Source: an uncultured Paenibacillaceae bacterium
GTDB taxonomy: Bacteria; Bacillota; Bacilli; Aneurinibacillales; Aneurinibacillaceae
DNA length: 13,894 bases
Direction of reading: 5' to 3'
NCBI GenBank assembly: GCA_937874515.1
Contig: CALNBV010000168.1
Span: forward strand, 1 to 13,894
Program-made: the position numbers and the translations under genes
Part shown: positions 1-6,269 of the stretch, piece by piece
Layout of the letters: the number at the start of each line of letters is the position of its first letter
How positions within the stretch are numbered: position 1 is the first letter of the stretch
The notes under the pieces: model-generated
Seen by the model: only the letters and a program-made list of their open reading frames with translations
Told to the model about the DNA's origin: nothing
Databases searched by the model: none

Positions 1-98
1 TCTATGAACGTTACATTACAAATTAACTTCCTCATTTTTGCGATAACCCCTGGTATAGCAAAAATGAGGAAGTTAATTTGTAATGTAACGTTCATAGA
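1..98. repeat. Fold-back inverted repeat at the left end
   Basis: Positions 1-39 are the exact reverse complement of 60-98. The pairing continues inward (40-45 with 54-59) with one mismatch, leaving an 8-nt loop at 46-53. The right arm fits the reading frame of the minus-strand transporter, whereas the left arm would make that protein end in a meaningless reversed copy. The short imperfect pairing at the loop (GCGATA against TATAGC) looks like the natural microhomology on which a strand end snapped back and was copied. Most likely this is a contig-end chimera; a real fold-back rearrangement is less likely. Confidence 0.85.
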
Positions 99-1292
99 TA
101 AAAGAACCCCTCCTAAAGTTGGACCAACAATGGCACCAATACGGCCAATGCCAAAGGCCATCCCCGAACCTGTTGAACGAATGTAGGCAGGATAGTATTG
201 GGAGATATAGGAGTTTGCAATATTTTGTGAACCAATGATACCGGCTCCTGCTATAAAAACCAGGCTGTAAAGAATGAATGAATTGGACTTAAATCCAAGT
301 AAAAGGAGGCTTATTCCACCTAAAAGATTATAAAAAATCAAAACTTTTTTTGTGGATACTTTGTCGGCTAAATTTCCACCGATAAGGGTTCCTACAATAG
401 CACCTAGATGGATTACTAAAAGGAAAGTGATACTAGATCCTAGTGGATAACCAGCATTACCCATTAATTTTGGTAACCAGGTATTTAAACCATAAATCAT
501 GAAAAGACACATAAAGTTTGCACTCCAAAACATAAGAGTACTTATGTTGCGTTTATTTTCAAAGAGCTTGATGACAGGCATCGTTTTTTTAGTTTCAACT
601 TCTTCATTTTTGTAAAGATCACGGGGTTGATGGTGAGGTTGGATTTTTTGTAGAACTTGTCCAAGTTGATTGTGCTTTCCCTTTTTTAATAAGAAATCAA
701 CTGATTCTGGTAAGGTTTTTATCATAAGAGGAAGTAACAAGAGAGGAAAAGCACCCATCCAGAAGACAGCTTGCCATACTGTAGGTGTAAATATTATTCC
801 AAGAACAGCAGCAAGAATGCCACCAACGGAATAACCAATAAAAACCATGGATACTAAGGTATTGCGAATGAATTTAGGAGCATAGTCTGTCATTAAAGCA
901 ATAACGTTGGGCATAACGCCACCTAGCCCGATACCCGCTAAAAAACGGAGTATAGAAAAGCTTATGGGACCCTGGGAGAATCCCGCTAAAAAAGTGAAAA
1001 TACTAAAGATCGTAACACAAATGATAATCACTTTTTTTCTGCCAATTTTATCTGCGAGGGGGCCAAAAATCAGGGCACCAACCATCATGCCAATTAAAGC
1101 ATAACTGCCCATTGCTCCGGTTTGGATAGCAGTAAGATTCCATTCTTTCATCAGAACCGGCACCACAGAGCCATAGATTACTAAATCATACCCATCAAAA
1201 ACAATAATGGATGCACACCATAATAAAAGAAGAAAGTGGAACTTATTAAACTTACTTTCATCAATGATATGCTTTACACTAGGTTGACTCAT
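1..1292 (-). CDS. AAHS-family MFS aromatic acid/H+ symporter (3' end missing)
   Basis: Inner-membrane major facilitator of the aromatic acid:H+ symporter type (PcaK/BenK/MhpT relatives), expected to import an aromatic carboxylate with protons. The ATG at 1292 follows a G-rich ribosome site (AGGGGGG). The protein starts MSQPSVKHIIDESKFNKF, and TM1 carries the family signature DGYDLVIYG (about residues 33-41) with both acidic residues. Loop 2-3 has GPLADKIGRKK (about 77-87) and the matching loop 8-9 has GGNLADKVSTKK. A hydrophilic central loop follows TM6. The frame is open to the window edge, but only about 417 residues (to ...FLIFAIPGVIA, near position 40) are native; the rest is read from the fold-back arm. 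The family is usually about 440-450 residues, so roughly the last TM and tail are missing. It is the last visible gene of the aromatic operon, 44 nt after the extradiol dioxygenase. Substrate not determined. Confidence 0.9.
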   Translation of the reverse strand, partial: MSQPSVKHIIDESKFNKFHFLLLLWCASIIVFDGYDLVIYGSVVPVLMKEWNLTAIQTGAMGSYALIGMMVGALIFGPLADKIGRKKVIIICVTIFSIFTFLAGFSQGPISFSILRFLAGIGLGGVMPNVIALMTDYAPKFIRNTLVSMVFIGYSVGGILAAVLGIIFTPTVWQAVFWMGAFPLLLLPLMIKTLPESVDFLLKKGKHNQLGQVLQKIQPHHQPRDLYKNEEVETKKTMPVIKLFENKRNISTLMFWSANFMCLFMIYGLNTWLPKLMGNAGYPLGSSITFLLVIHLGAIVGTLIGGNLADKVSTKKVLIFYNLLGGISLLLLGFKSNSFILYSLVFIAGAGIIGSQNIANSYISQYYPAYIRSTGSGMAFGIGRIGAIVGPTLGGVLLSMNVTLQINFLIFAIPGVIAKMRKLICNVTFI

Positions 1293-1336
1293 CTGCAATT
1301 CCCCCCTACGGCTTTTTAATTTATTCAATTTTCACC

Positions 1337-2236
1337 TTATGCCTCACCAACACTACCCATTGCTGCTAAACGAGGATCTGCGATTCCGCCCCACAAATCA
1401 ATGGTGTCCTCAGTAGCTGCAAGTAACCGTGGTTGACGGGGATCTTCTTCTGGGAATTCTTCCATACCAAAACTATATTCAATAGTCATCCCGTCTGGAT
1501 CTAAATAGTAAAGGAAAACAGCTCCTGATGGAGTATGTCGTCCTGGTCCAAATACAACAGGAACATCGTTGCGAAGAAAACGGTTACGGGCACGACCAAT
1601 ATCATCAATTTCAGTAACCATGAAATTCACATGGTGAAGGCCATTTTCTTCAGCTTTAAAAATAGCGAAAGAATGGTGATAAGAAACAGGGAATAATCTC
1701 ATCCACGCTCCTGCTTCCCCTTCCATTAAGTCGGAAATGGCAAAATTCATTACTTCATTATAGAATTTAGTTGCTTCAGGAATAGAATTGGATTTTAATA
1801 CGACATGGCCAAGGCATTTAATTTTCGTATGGGTACGTTTAAAATCAAATGCCATATGAGCCATTTCTGTGTAAAGTTCAAAAGTCACACCAAAAGGGTC
1901 CTGGAAACGGAAGGATTTCCCTTGATGGAACATGGTACATTCTTCTTCTGAAACATAGTAAGGATTTAATCCATGGGCTTTAAAATGTTCAAAAGCCTGC
2001 TCTAATAATTCCGGGCTATCCAATTCAAGTCCAATTCTTTTTAATCCTGGTCTGTTTGCCTGGAACAAAATGAGGTTGTGATGGTCATGGCTTGTCCGGA
2101 AGAAAGCAACGTTCCCTTTATTGCTTTCAACAGGCTCAGTGCCTACTAATTCACCATAAAAATGCTTAGACTTTTCTAAATTAGTTACACTAATGCCAAC
2201 ATAGCCTAGTTTTTTATACCGCAAAATGTTGTTCAT
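1337..2236 (-). CDS. Type I (VOC) extradiol ring-cleavage dioxygenase
   Basis: Predicted Fe(II) enzyme that meta-cleaves a catechol-type ring. The chosen ATG at 2236 (MNNILRYKKLGYVG, 299 aa) has GGAAGGGA just upstream; an in-frame ATG at 2254 would place that site inside the coding sequence. There are two vicinal-oxygen-chelate domains, about residues 8-124 and 138-260, as in BphC/catechol 2,3-dioxygenases. The iron ligands in the second domain are H144 (CLGHVVL), H201 or H202 (GLHHVNF) and E253 (MTIEYS). Second-shell residues matching the BphC catalytic set are also visible: H187/H188 (YHHSF), H233 in GRHTPSG and Y243/Y244. The N-terminal domain lacks the metal triad, as usual. It lies 33 nt after the decarboxylase gene in the same operon. 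Because a decarboxylase is co-encoded, the substrate is probably a dihydroxy-aromatic acid (2,3-dihydroxybenzoate or 2,3-dihydroxy-p-cumate type) rather than plain catechol; this is inference. Confidence 0.9.
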   Translation of the reverse strand: MNNILRYKKLGYVGISVTNLEKSKHFYGELVGTEPVESNKGNVAFFRTSHDHHNLILFQANRPGLKRIGLELDSPELLEQAFEHFKAHGLNPYYVSEEECTMFHQGKSFRFQDPFGVTFELYTEMAHMAFDFKRTHTKIKCLGHVVLKSNSIPEATKFYNEVMNFAISDLMEGEAGAWMRLFPVSYHHSFAIFKAEENGLHHVNFMVTEIDDIGRARNRFLRNDVPVVFGPGRHTPSGAVFLYYLDPDGMTIEYSFGMEEFPEEDPRQPRLLAATEDTIDLWGGIADPRLAAMGSVGEA

Positions 2237-2269
2237 TGATTCCCTTCCTTCCATAATTAGGATACAACT

Positions 2270-3259
2270 TTACCCAAATAAGAACCGCAAAGCATTTTCT
2301 CTTCTCATTTGATTAAAATCCTCATCAGTTAAATTCGACTGACCTTTGAGAATTTTTCCAGGTGGTGTCTCGCGGATTACAAAAGGATAATCAGATCCAA
2401 CGATTAATTGATTTACAGAAAAAATATTTCTCAAATACGCAAAAACTTTTGGATGATAAACCAATGTATCAAAGTAAAACTTTTTCGCATATTCCATTGG
2501 AGATTTTGGCAATGCCTCATGGAATAGGGGCATGGTCTCCCATCCATGTGTTAATCTAGGCAATACCGTGCTAAAACTACCACCCCCATGGCTAAAACAA
2601 ATTTTTAAATTTGGAAACTTTTCTAAAACTAATCCTGTTATCATAGATGTCGCTGCATATGCAATATCCGTTGGAAAACCAATTAAATTATTTAACATCT
2701 TTGGTCCTACAATCCGATCCTGTGCCGGAGGGTTGATAGGATGAACAAATACAGCTACATTGAGTTTTTCAGCCATCTCAAAAAATGGAGAAAACCTAGA
2801 ATCTCCAATGGGAATTCCCTCAACATTGGTTCCAATTTGAACTCCTGCTAATCCATATGCCTTTTTTACCAATTCAAGCTCCTTTGCCGCCAAATCCGGA
2901 TTTTGAAGAGGGACAATGCCTAATCCGATAAACTTATCAGGATGATCAGAGACCATTCTCGAAATTGTTTCATTCATACTTCGGCAAAAAAGAAGAGCAT
3001 CTTCAGGTTGGGCCCAGTAGCTAAATAACTCTGGCATAACCGATAAAACTTGCTGTGTTACACCTTCCCTTTCCATATCTTCTATTCTTTGCAGAGGGTT
3101 CCAACATTGATCAGTCACAGTACGAAAGATTTCCCCTGAAATCATGACGTTTGCCTGTCCCTGCCTTACATGATCCATTTGCGGCCAACGCAATCCCCCA
3201 GTTCTACCCTCCATGGATGGAAAATGTTCTGGAACAATATGTGTATGAAAATCAATCAA
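2270..3259 (-). CDS. ACMSD-like amidohydrolase, probable ring-cleavage-product decarboxylase
   Basis: Member of the amidohydrolase-2 group of Zn-dependent non-oxidative decarboxylases. Metal and active-site residues are H5-x-H7 (DFHTH), H173 (FVHP), H224 (CFSHGGGSF) and D290 (VGSDYPF). They keep the same spacing as the set in Pseudomonas 2-amino-3-carboxymuconate 6-semialdehyde decarboxylase (H9, H11, H177, H228, D294), shifted by four. A substrate-carboxylate Arg candidate is R46 (IFRTV), followed by the shared W-N/D-P-x-x-RIE region. Length is 329 aa, normal for the family. The start is TTG at 3259: an in-frame TGA lies three codons upstream, so no ATG start is possible, and GGAAGTG lies upstream as ribosome site. 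Operon position between dioxygenase beta and the extradiol enzyme suggests it removes CO2 from a carboxylated muconic semialdehyde. ACMSD proper is less likely because no cupin-type 3-hydroxyanthranilate dioxygenase is present. Confidence 0.85.
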   Translation of the reverse strand: MIDFHTHIVPEHFPSMEGRTGGLRWPQMDHVRQGQANVMISGEIFRTVTDQCWNPLQRIEDMEREGVTQQVLSVMPELFSYWAQPEDALLFCRSMNETISRMVSDHPDKFIGLGIVPLQNPDLAAKELELVKKAYGLAGVQIGTNVEGIPIGDSRFSPFFEMAEKLNVAVFVHPINPPAQDRIVGPKMLNNLIGFPTDIAYAATSMITGLVLEKFPNLKICFSHGGGSFSTVLPRLTHGWETMPLFHEALPKSPMEYAKKFYFDTLVYHPKVFAYLRNIFSVNQLIVGSDYPFVIRETPPGKILKGQSNLTDEDFNQMRRENALRFLFG

Positions 3260-3292
3260 TGTACTTCACTTCCAATCTAAGGGGCAATTTGG

Positions 3293-3323
3293 GCGTATAG
3301 GAAAGGAAACCTTTCCTATACGC
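3293..3323 (-). promoter_or_regulatory. Intercistronic hairpin in the aromatic operon
   Basis: A perfect 14-bp stem (GCGTATAGGAAAGG pairing with CCTTTCCTATACGC) with a 3-nt loop fills the 78-nt gap between the beta-subunit stop and the decarboxylase start. No U-tract follows it in the transcribed (minus) direction (CCAAATTGCCCC), so it is not a standard intrinsic terminator. It may stabilise the upstream alpha/beta mRNA or mark a processing site that gives more oxygenase than downstream enzymes. The structure is seen; the role is inferred. Confidence 0.6.
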
Positions 3324-3337
3324 ATGCGGGATGCAAA

Positions 3338-3817
3338 TTAGATAATGATACTCACTTTACTTTGTGGACGTAGTGATTCAAGAGCAAGGATAGATTTACG
3401 ATCCTTAATTTTCAATTGGTCGTTTTCTAAAACAAAACGGTGTTCATATTTGCCTACAAAAGTATCCATTTTTTCATAACGCATCCGATAGATTACAAAG
3501 TTGGCATTTACAAGAATAGAATCTTCTGTTTGTTCAACTATACGCACATTGCTAATATGGCGGCCCGTACGGGAACGTGGGAATTCAACGTGGCAGTACT
3601 CTTTTTGCAAACGTTTCACACGGGCATCAAGGCGGAAACGGTTATCAGCTACAAGGAATAAAGAATTGGTAGGATCCCCATCAGGAATATCAGTCGAAGG
3701 AATTTGATAGGTTGCATCTTGAGTAAGAAGTTGTGCCCATTCATTTAAGCGGCCTTCATCCAATAAAGCGGCCTCCATATATAAGAAATCTTCAATTTGT
3801 TCACGAGTAATCGTCAT
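3338..3817 (-). CDS. Rieske aromatic ring-hydroxylating dioxygenase, beta subunit
   Basis: Small subunit of the alpha/beta oxygenase. It has the SnoaL/NTF2-like cone fold and a structural rather than catalytic role. At 159 aa it has the normal length. Typical features are the N-terminal helix pair EQIEDFLYMEAALLDEGRL..W, the DATYQIPSTDIP strand, the central RVKRLQKEYCHVEFPRSRTGRHISNVRI stretch (RL..E...E.PRSRTRH pattern common to these subunits), and the C-terminal RFVLENDQLKIKDRKSILA. The start at 3817 has a strong GGGGAGGATT site eight bases upstream. The gene begins 24 nt after the alpha stop, so the two are co-transcribed and probably co-assembled. A beta subunit places the enzyme among alpha-n beta-n oxygenases (benzoate, cumate, biphenyl, naphthalene types) rather than alpha-only demethylase types. 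Confidence 0.93.
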   Translation of the reverse strand: MTITREQIEDFLYMEAALLDEGRLNEWAQLLTQDATYQIPSTDIPDGDPTNSLFLVADNRFRLDARVKRLQKEYCHVEFPRSRTGRHISNVRIVEQTEDSILVNANFVIYRMRYEKMDTFVGKYEHRFVLENDQLKIKDRKSILALESLRPQSKVSIII

Positions 3818-3841
3818 CTTGTAATCCTCCCCTTGAATAAA

Positions 3842-5116
3842 TTAGGAATTAATTTTCACTTTTGATTCTTCAACCGTCATTAATTCGTTCCATTTACGCC
3901 AGAATCCACGCATTTGTTCTTCATCATCAATGTTAAACTGAGACTTACCCATTCCTCTGGAGATATCTTGATATTCTACGTATGGATAGGTATTAAAACC
4001 AATCTGGCAAACTTCAAGGGATTCAATATCATCTGGATTGGCAAATCCACCAGGTCCAATAAAGCTTAAGAAGTTATCAAGTCTTCTTTCTCTCAAATTA
4101 GCCGGCTCATTTTTGGGTCCCATAGCCCAGGCTGTTACGTCCATAAAATCAGGTGCAACAGGGTCAAAGGTACGGATTGTCAAAGACATGATGTCATTAA
4201 TAATCAAGTTCGGGAAAATCCAAAGATTACGGTTGTTTTGTGTCATTCTATGAACCTTTTCAGCATCATAGCGTGATTCCAATTCTTTTATAATTTCTTC
4301 AATTTCTCCTTTTGCTTCTTCGCCCCATACAGGAGACCATTTTGCTACTGGACGTCCCCATGGTGCTTTATATTCTTTTACAACATGACCATTGCCTAGT
4401 ACAAAAGCCTGACCCGCTATCCCCCCAGAAACATCAATTTGTTCATCCTCACCTAAGAAATCAATATACGTTGAATGGTTATGAGGAATATGATAACCAT
4501 CAATGCTATTTTCCCCTAGGAGTTTCCAGTTAGCGCGGATGCAAAATTTATGAGTTCCGCTAATGACTTCCATACCTTCAGCACATTGGTCTGCCACTAA
4601 ATCTAAATATTCTTTCGCTGCTCCTAAATAATCTTCAAGAGATTCAGCGTTATTCGCAAAGTTAACGAATACGAAGCCTTTATAACTTCCGCTTCTGGCA
4701 TCAATCATATTTAAAGATTTTCGATCAAAGTTTTCCCCATAGGCATCTGCATGTGGAACGCCAATTAATTCACCATCGTTTTTAAAAGACCAGGCATGAT
4801 AGCAGCAAAGGAAGGTTTTTGAATTTCCTTTTTCTTCACGGCAAACCAAAGCACCGCGATGTGTACACGTATTTAAGAGAACATGAATTTTCCCCTTTTG
4901 GTCACGGGTAAAGATTACAGATCTTCCTGCTACTTTACGAGTTACATAATCATGAGGATTAGGTATTTCTGATTCATGGCCTACATAAACCCAAACCTTG
5001 TCGAAAATCAGTTGTTTTTCCAATTTTAAAATTTCGTCACTAATAAAAGTGTTGCGATTTACGAGAAACTTATTTTTTACTTTGTCTTCAATAACCCATT
5101 TGTTTGCATCTGTCAT
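3842..5116 (-). CDS. Rieske aromatic ring-hydroxylating dioxygenase, alpha subunit
   Basis: Catalytic subunit that adds both atoms of O2 to an aromatic ring using electrons relayed through a Rieske centre. The ATG at 5116 (MTDANKW, 424 aa) is preferred over 5134 because GGGGAGG sits 9 nt upstream of it. The Rieske [2Fe-2S] ligands are C84-x-H86 and C104-x2-H107, with 17 residues between the pairs. The mononuclear iron site is H209 and H214 in DGYHIPHNH, with D362 or D363 (NPDDIESLE) as third ligand and D206 as the bridging Asp to the Rieske centre of the neighbouring subunit. The spacing closely matches naphthalene dioxygenase (D205, H208, H213, D362). It is the first gene of the five-gene operon. 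No ferredoxin or reductase is encoded in the window, so electron donors must come from elsewhere. Substrate unknown; the AAHS transporter and decarboxylase downstream favour an aromatic acid. Confidence 0.95.
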   Translation of the reverse strand: MTDANKWVIEDKVKNKFLVNRNTFISDEILKLEKQLIFDKVWVYVGHESEIPNPHDYVTRKVAGRSVIFTRDQKGKIHVLLNTCTHRGALVCREEKGNSKTFLCCYHAWSFKNDGELIGVPHADAYGENFDRKSLNMIDARSGSYKGFVFVNFANNAESLEDYLGAAKEYLDLVADQCAEGMEVISGTHKFCIRANWKLLGENSIDGYHIPHNHSTYIDFLGEDEQIDVSGGIAGQAFVLGNGHVVKEYKAPWGRPVAKWSPVWGEEAKGEIEEIIKELESRYDAEKVHRMTQNNRNLWIFPNLIINDIMSLTIRTFDPVAPDFMDVTAWAMGPKNEPANLRERRLDNFLSFIGPGGFANPDDIESLEVCQIGFNTYPYVEYQDISRGMGKSQFNIDDEEQMRGFWRKWNELMTVEESKVKINS

Positions 5117-5250
5117 CCTACATTTCCTCCCCATTGTTTTTCATTAGTTTCTTGAGCGACTTCGCAAATTCTTCGAACCTTTCATTATTCCCTTAAAGAG
5201 TTACCAACTTGAAGGTATAATGAAACTGAATTTTCAGAATATTATTTTGA

Positions 5251-5264
5251 AATTTGTACAAATT
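5251..5264. promoter_or_regulatory. Perfect 14-bp palindrome, candidate operator
   Basis: AATTTGTACAAATT is fully self-complementary. It sits 135 nt upstream of the alpha-subunit start and shares two bases with the cre-like site. The size and position would suit a dimeric activator such as the divergent Crp/Fnr protein, but the link is inference. Confidence 0.4.
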
Positions 5265-5276
5265 AAAACGCTTTCA
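5263..5276 (-). promoter_or_regulatory. Putative cre site (CcpA carbon catabolite repression)
   Basis: The minus strand reads TGAAAGCGTTTTAA, matching 13 of 14 positions of the Bacillus cre consensus TGWAARCGYTWNCW; only the C at position 13 differs. It lies about 147 nt upstream of the dioxygenase alpha start, where CcpA-HPr-Ser-P could block activation when better carbon sources are present. Match seen; function inferred. Confidence 0.5.
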
Positions 5277-5419
5277 TCGGACTTAATTAAAGAATTCCCC
5301 CCTTTTCTCTCAAAATCATAAGTGGAACAATTCTCGTGAAAAAGCAATCTAGATGCAGGATGAAAACAATTTGTTTTTATCATTTGTAAGTTAAGTATAG
5401 CAATTTCATTTCAAAAAGA

Positions 5420-5437
5420 TTGTTAAATACTTTACAA
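5420..5437. promoter_or_regulatory. Crp/Fnr-like dyad upstream of the regulator gene
   Basis: TTGTTAAATACTTTACAA is symmetric at 14 of 18 positions, with TTGT...ACAA ends resembling Crp/Fnr family boxes. It lies directly before the ribosome site of the Crp/Fnr gene, so autoregulation is plausible. In AT-rich DNA a dyad of this quality can arise by chance. Confidence 0.35.
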
Positions 5438-5459
5438 TTTTTTAAAAGGAGTTGAAAAA

Positions 5460-6128
5460 ATGGGAATAGTCAATAAATTAAAAAGCGTTGCGAAAGAGTC
5501 TACTTTATATAGTGTCATGGAAGAAATCGGTACCTTGCAACATTATAAAAAAGACGAAATGATTTATTTACAGGAAGATGATGCAGAAACCTTTTATTTG
5601 CTAAAATCAGGACGGGTGCGCTTGTTTTTTTCCTCCCTTAATGGGAATGAGTTAACTGTAAAGATTCTTGGAGCCAATAGTCTTATTGGGGATGCCTCCT
5701 ATTTCAGCCAGACTCCAAGAGTAACCTCTGCCAGTGCAGTTACGGATGCAGAACTAGTTTCTGTTGATTTAGATAAACTGATTCCCTATTTCACAAAACA
5801 TCCAGGCTTAATATTGGAACTCTTGGATTTCATGTCCCAAACCATTCGCTTTATCTCCATTCAGGTATTTAGTATGGCTTTTTTATCAGCAGATAAGAAA
5901 GTTGCCCACATATTAGTGCAACTTGGAACCTATTTTAAAAATAAAGAAACGGATCCATCCTATTCCATTGATTATACACATCAAGATATAGCAGAATTAA
6001 TTGGAGTTTCCAGAGTAACCATAACAAAAGAATTGAAAAGATTTGAAAAACGAGGATGGGTATCCCTAGAGTACCGAAATATCCAAATACTCGATGAAGA
6101 GGCTTTAAAGAAGTTTTCATTATCTTAG
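5460..6128 (+). CDS. Crp/Fnr-family transcriptional regulator
   Basis: DNA-binding regulator, probably controlling the divergent aromatic operon. At 222 aa it has the normal family length. The cyclic-nucleotide-binding-like beta roll spans about residues 20-110 (FYLLKSGRVRLFF, SLIGDASYFSQTPRVTSASAV). The long dimerisation helix is about 112-142. The C-terminal winged helix has its HTH at about 173-197 (THQDIAELIGVSRVTITKELKRFEKRGW). There is no cysteine anywhere, so an Fnr-type iron-sulphur centre or thiol switch is excluded. The GE...R cAMP signature of CRP is altered (GD at 77-78), so the effector is probably another small molecule. By analogy with CprK, which binds chlorophenolic acids, it may sense the aromatic substrate or an intermediate; this is inference. 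The start has AAAAGGAG eight nt upstream. A terminator follows directly, so it is monocistronic. Confidence 0.9.
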   Translation: MGIVNKLKSVAKESTLYSVMEEIGTLQHYKKDEMIYLQEDDAETFYLLKSGRVRLFFSSLNGNELTVKILGANSLIGDASYFSQTPRVTSASAVTDAELVSVDLDKLIPYFTKHPGLILELLDFMSQTIRFISIQVFSMAFLSADKKVAHILVQLGTYFKNKETDPSYSIDYTHQDIAELIGVSRVTITKELKRFEKRGWVSLEYRNIQILDEEALKKFSLS

Positions 6129-6138
6129 AAAAAAATAT

Positions 6139-6175
6139 AGCCTGATATAGGATGAAACTATATCAGGCTTGTTCT
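6139..6175 (+). terminator. Intrinsic terminator after the Crp/Fnr gene
   Basis: A perfect 12-bp stem (AGCCTGATATAG pairing with CTATATCAGGCT) with a 7-nt loop begins 10 nt after the regulator stop. The tail TGTTCTT is modestly T-rich. The A-rich stretch on its left (AAAAAAATAT) would also give a U-run on the other strand. Confidence 0.75.
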
Positions 6176-6179
6176 TAAA

Positions 6180-6195
6180 TTAAACAACCGTTTAA
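6180..6195. promoter_or_regulatory. Dyad upstream of amj
   Basis: TTAAACAACCGTTTAA has perfect 6-bp arms and a 4-nt spacer, in the 100-nt gap between the terminator and the amj start. It could be an operator. I found no clear sigma-A or sigma-M promoter pair next to it. Confidence 0.25.
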
Positions 6196-6269
6196 ACTTC
6201 CCAAAAATTTATATTATGATATGGTTTATTCTGGATGATACAATAGAGGAAAAAAGACGGAGATTAACG

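Larger units (their letters stand above)
5117..5459. promoter_or_regulatory. Divergent regulatory region between dioxygenase operon and Crp/Fnr gene
   Basis: About 340 nt without a gene separate two divergent starts, so both promoters should lie here. I see no convincing sigma-A -35/-10 pair for either side. Visible elements, described separately, are a cre-like site (5263-5276), a perfect 14-bp palindrome (5251-5264) and an imperfect Crp-like palindrome (5420-5437). A smaller CTGAA-TT-TTCAG dyad lies at 5226-5237. A good ribosome site (AAAAGGAG, 5444-5451) precedes the regulator. Confidence 0.6.

Noticed and set aside
4..186. Plus-strand ORF at the left end
   Set aside because: It is created by the fold-back repeat and the opposite strand of the transporter gene.
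907..1104. Plus-strand ORF within the AAHS transporter
   Set aside because: Antisense shadow of a clear membrane protein; no ribosome site or family resemblance.
2362..2744. Two plus-strand ORFs within the decarboxylase gene
   Set aside because: Antisense shadows of a gene with a complete metal-binding site set.
3440..3707. Overlapping plus-strand ORFs in the beta-subunit gene
   Set aside because: Antisense shadows; no independent start signals.
5281..5292. TTAATTAA dyad as a CprK-type dehalobox
   Set aside because: It lacks the TTAAT-N4-ATTAA spacing, and an 8-bp AT palindrome is expected by chance in this DNA.
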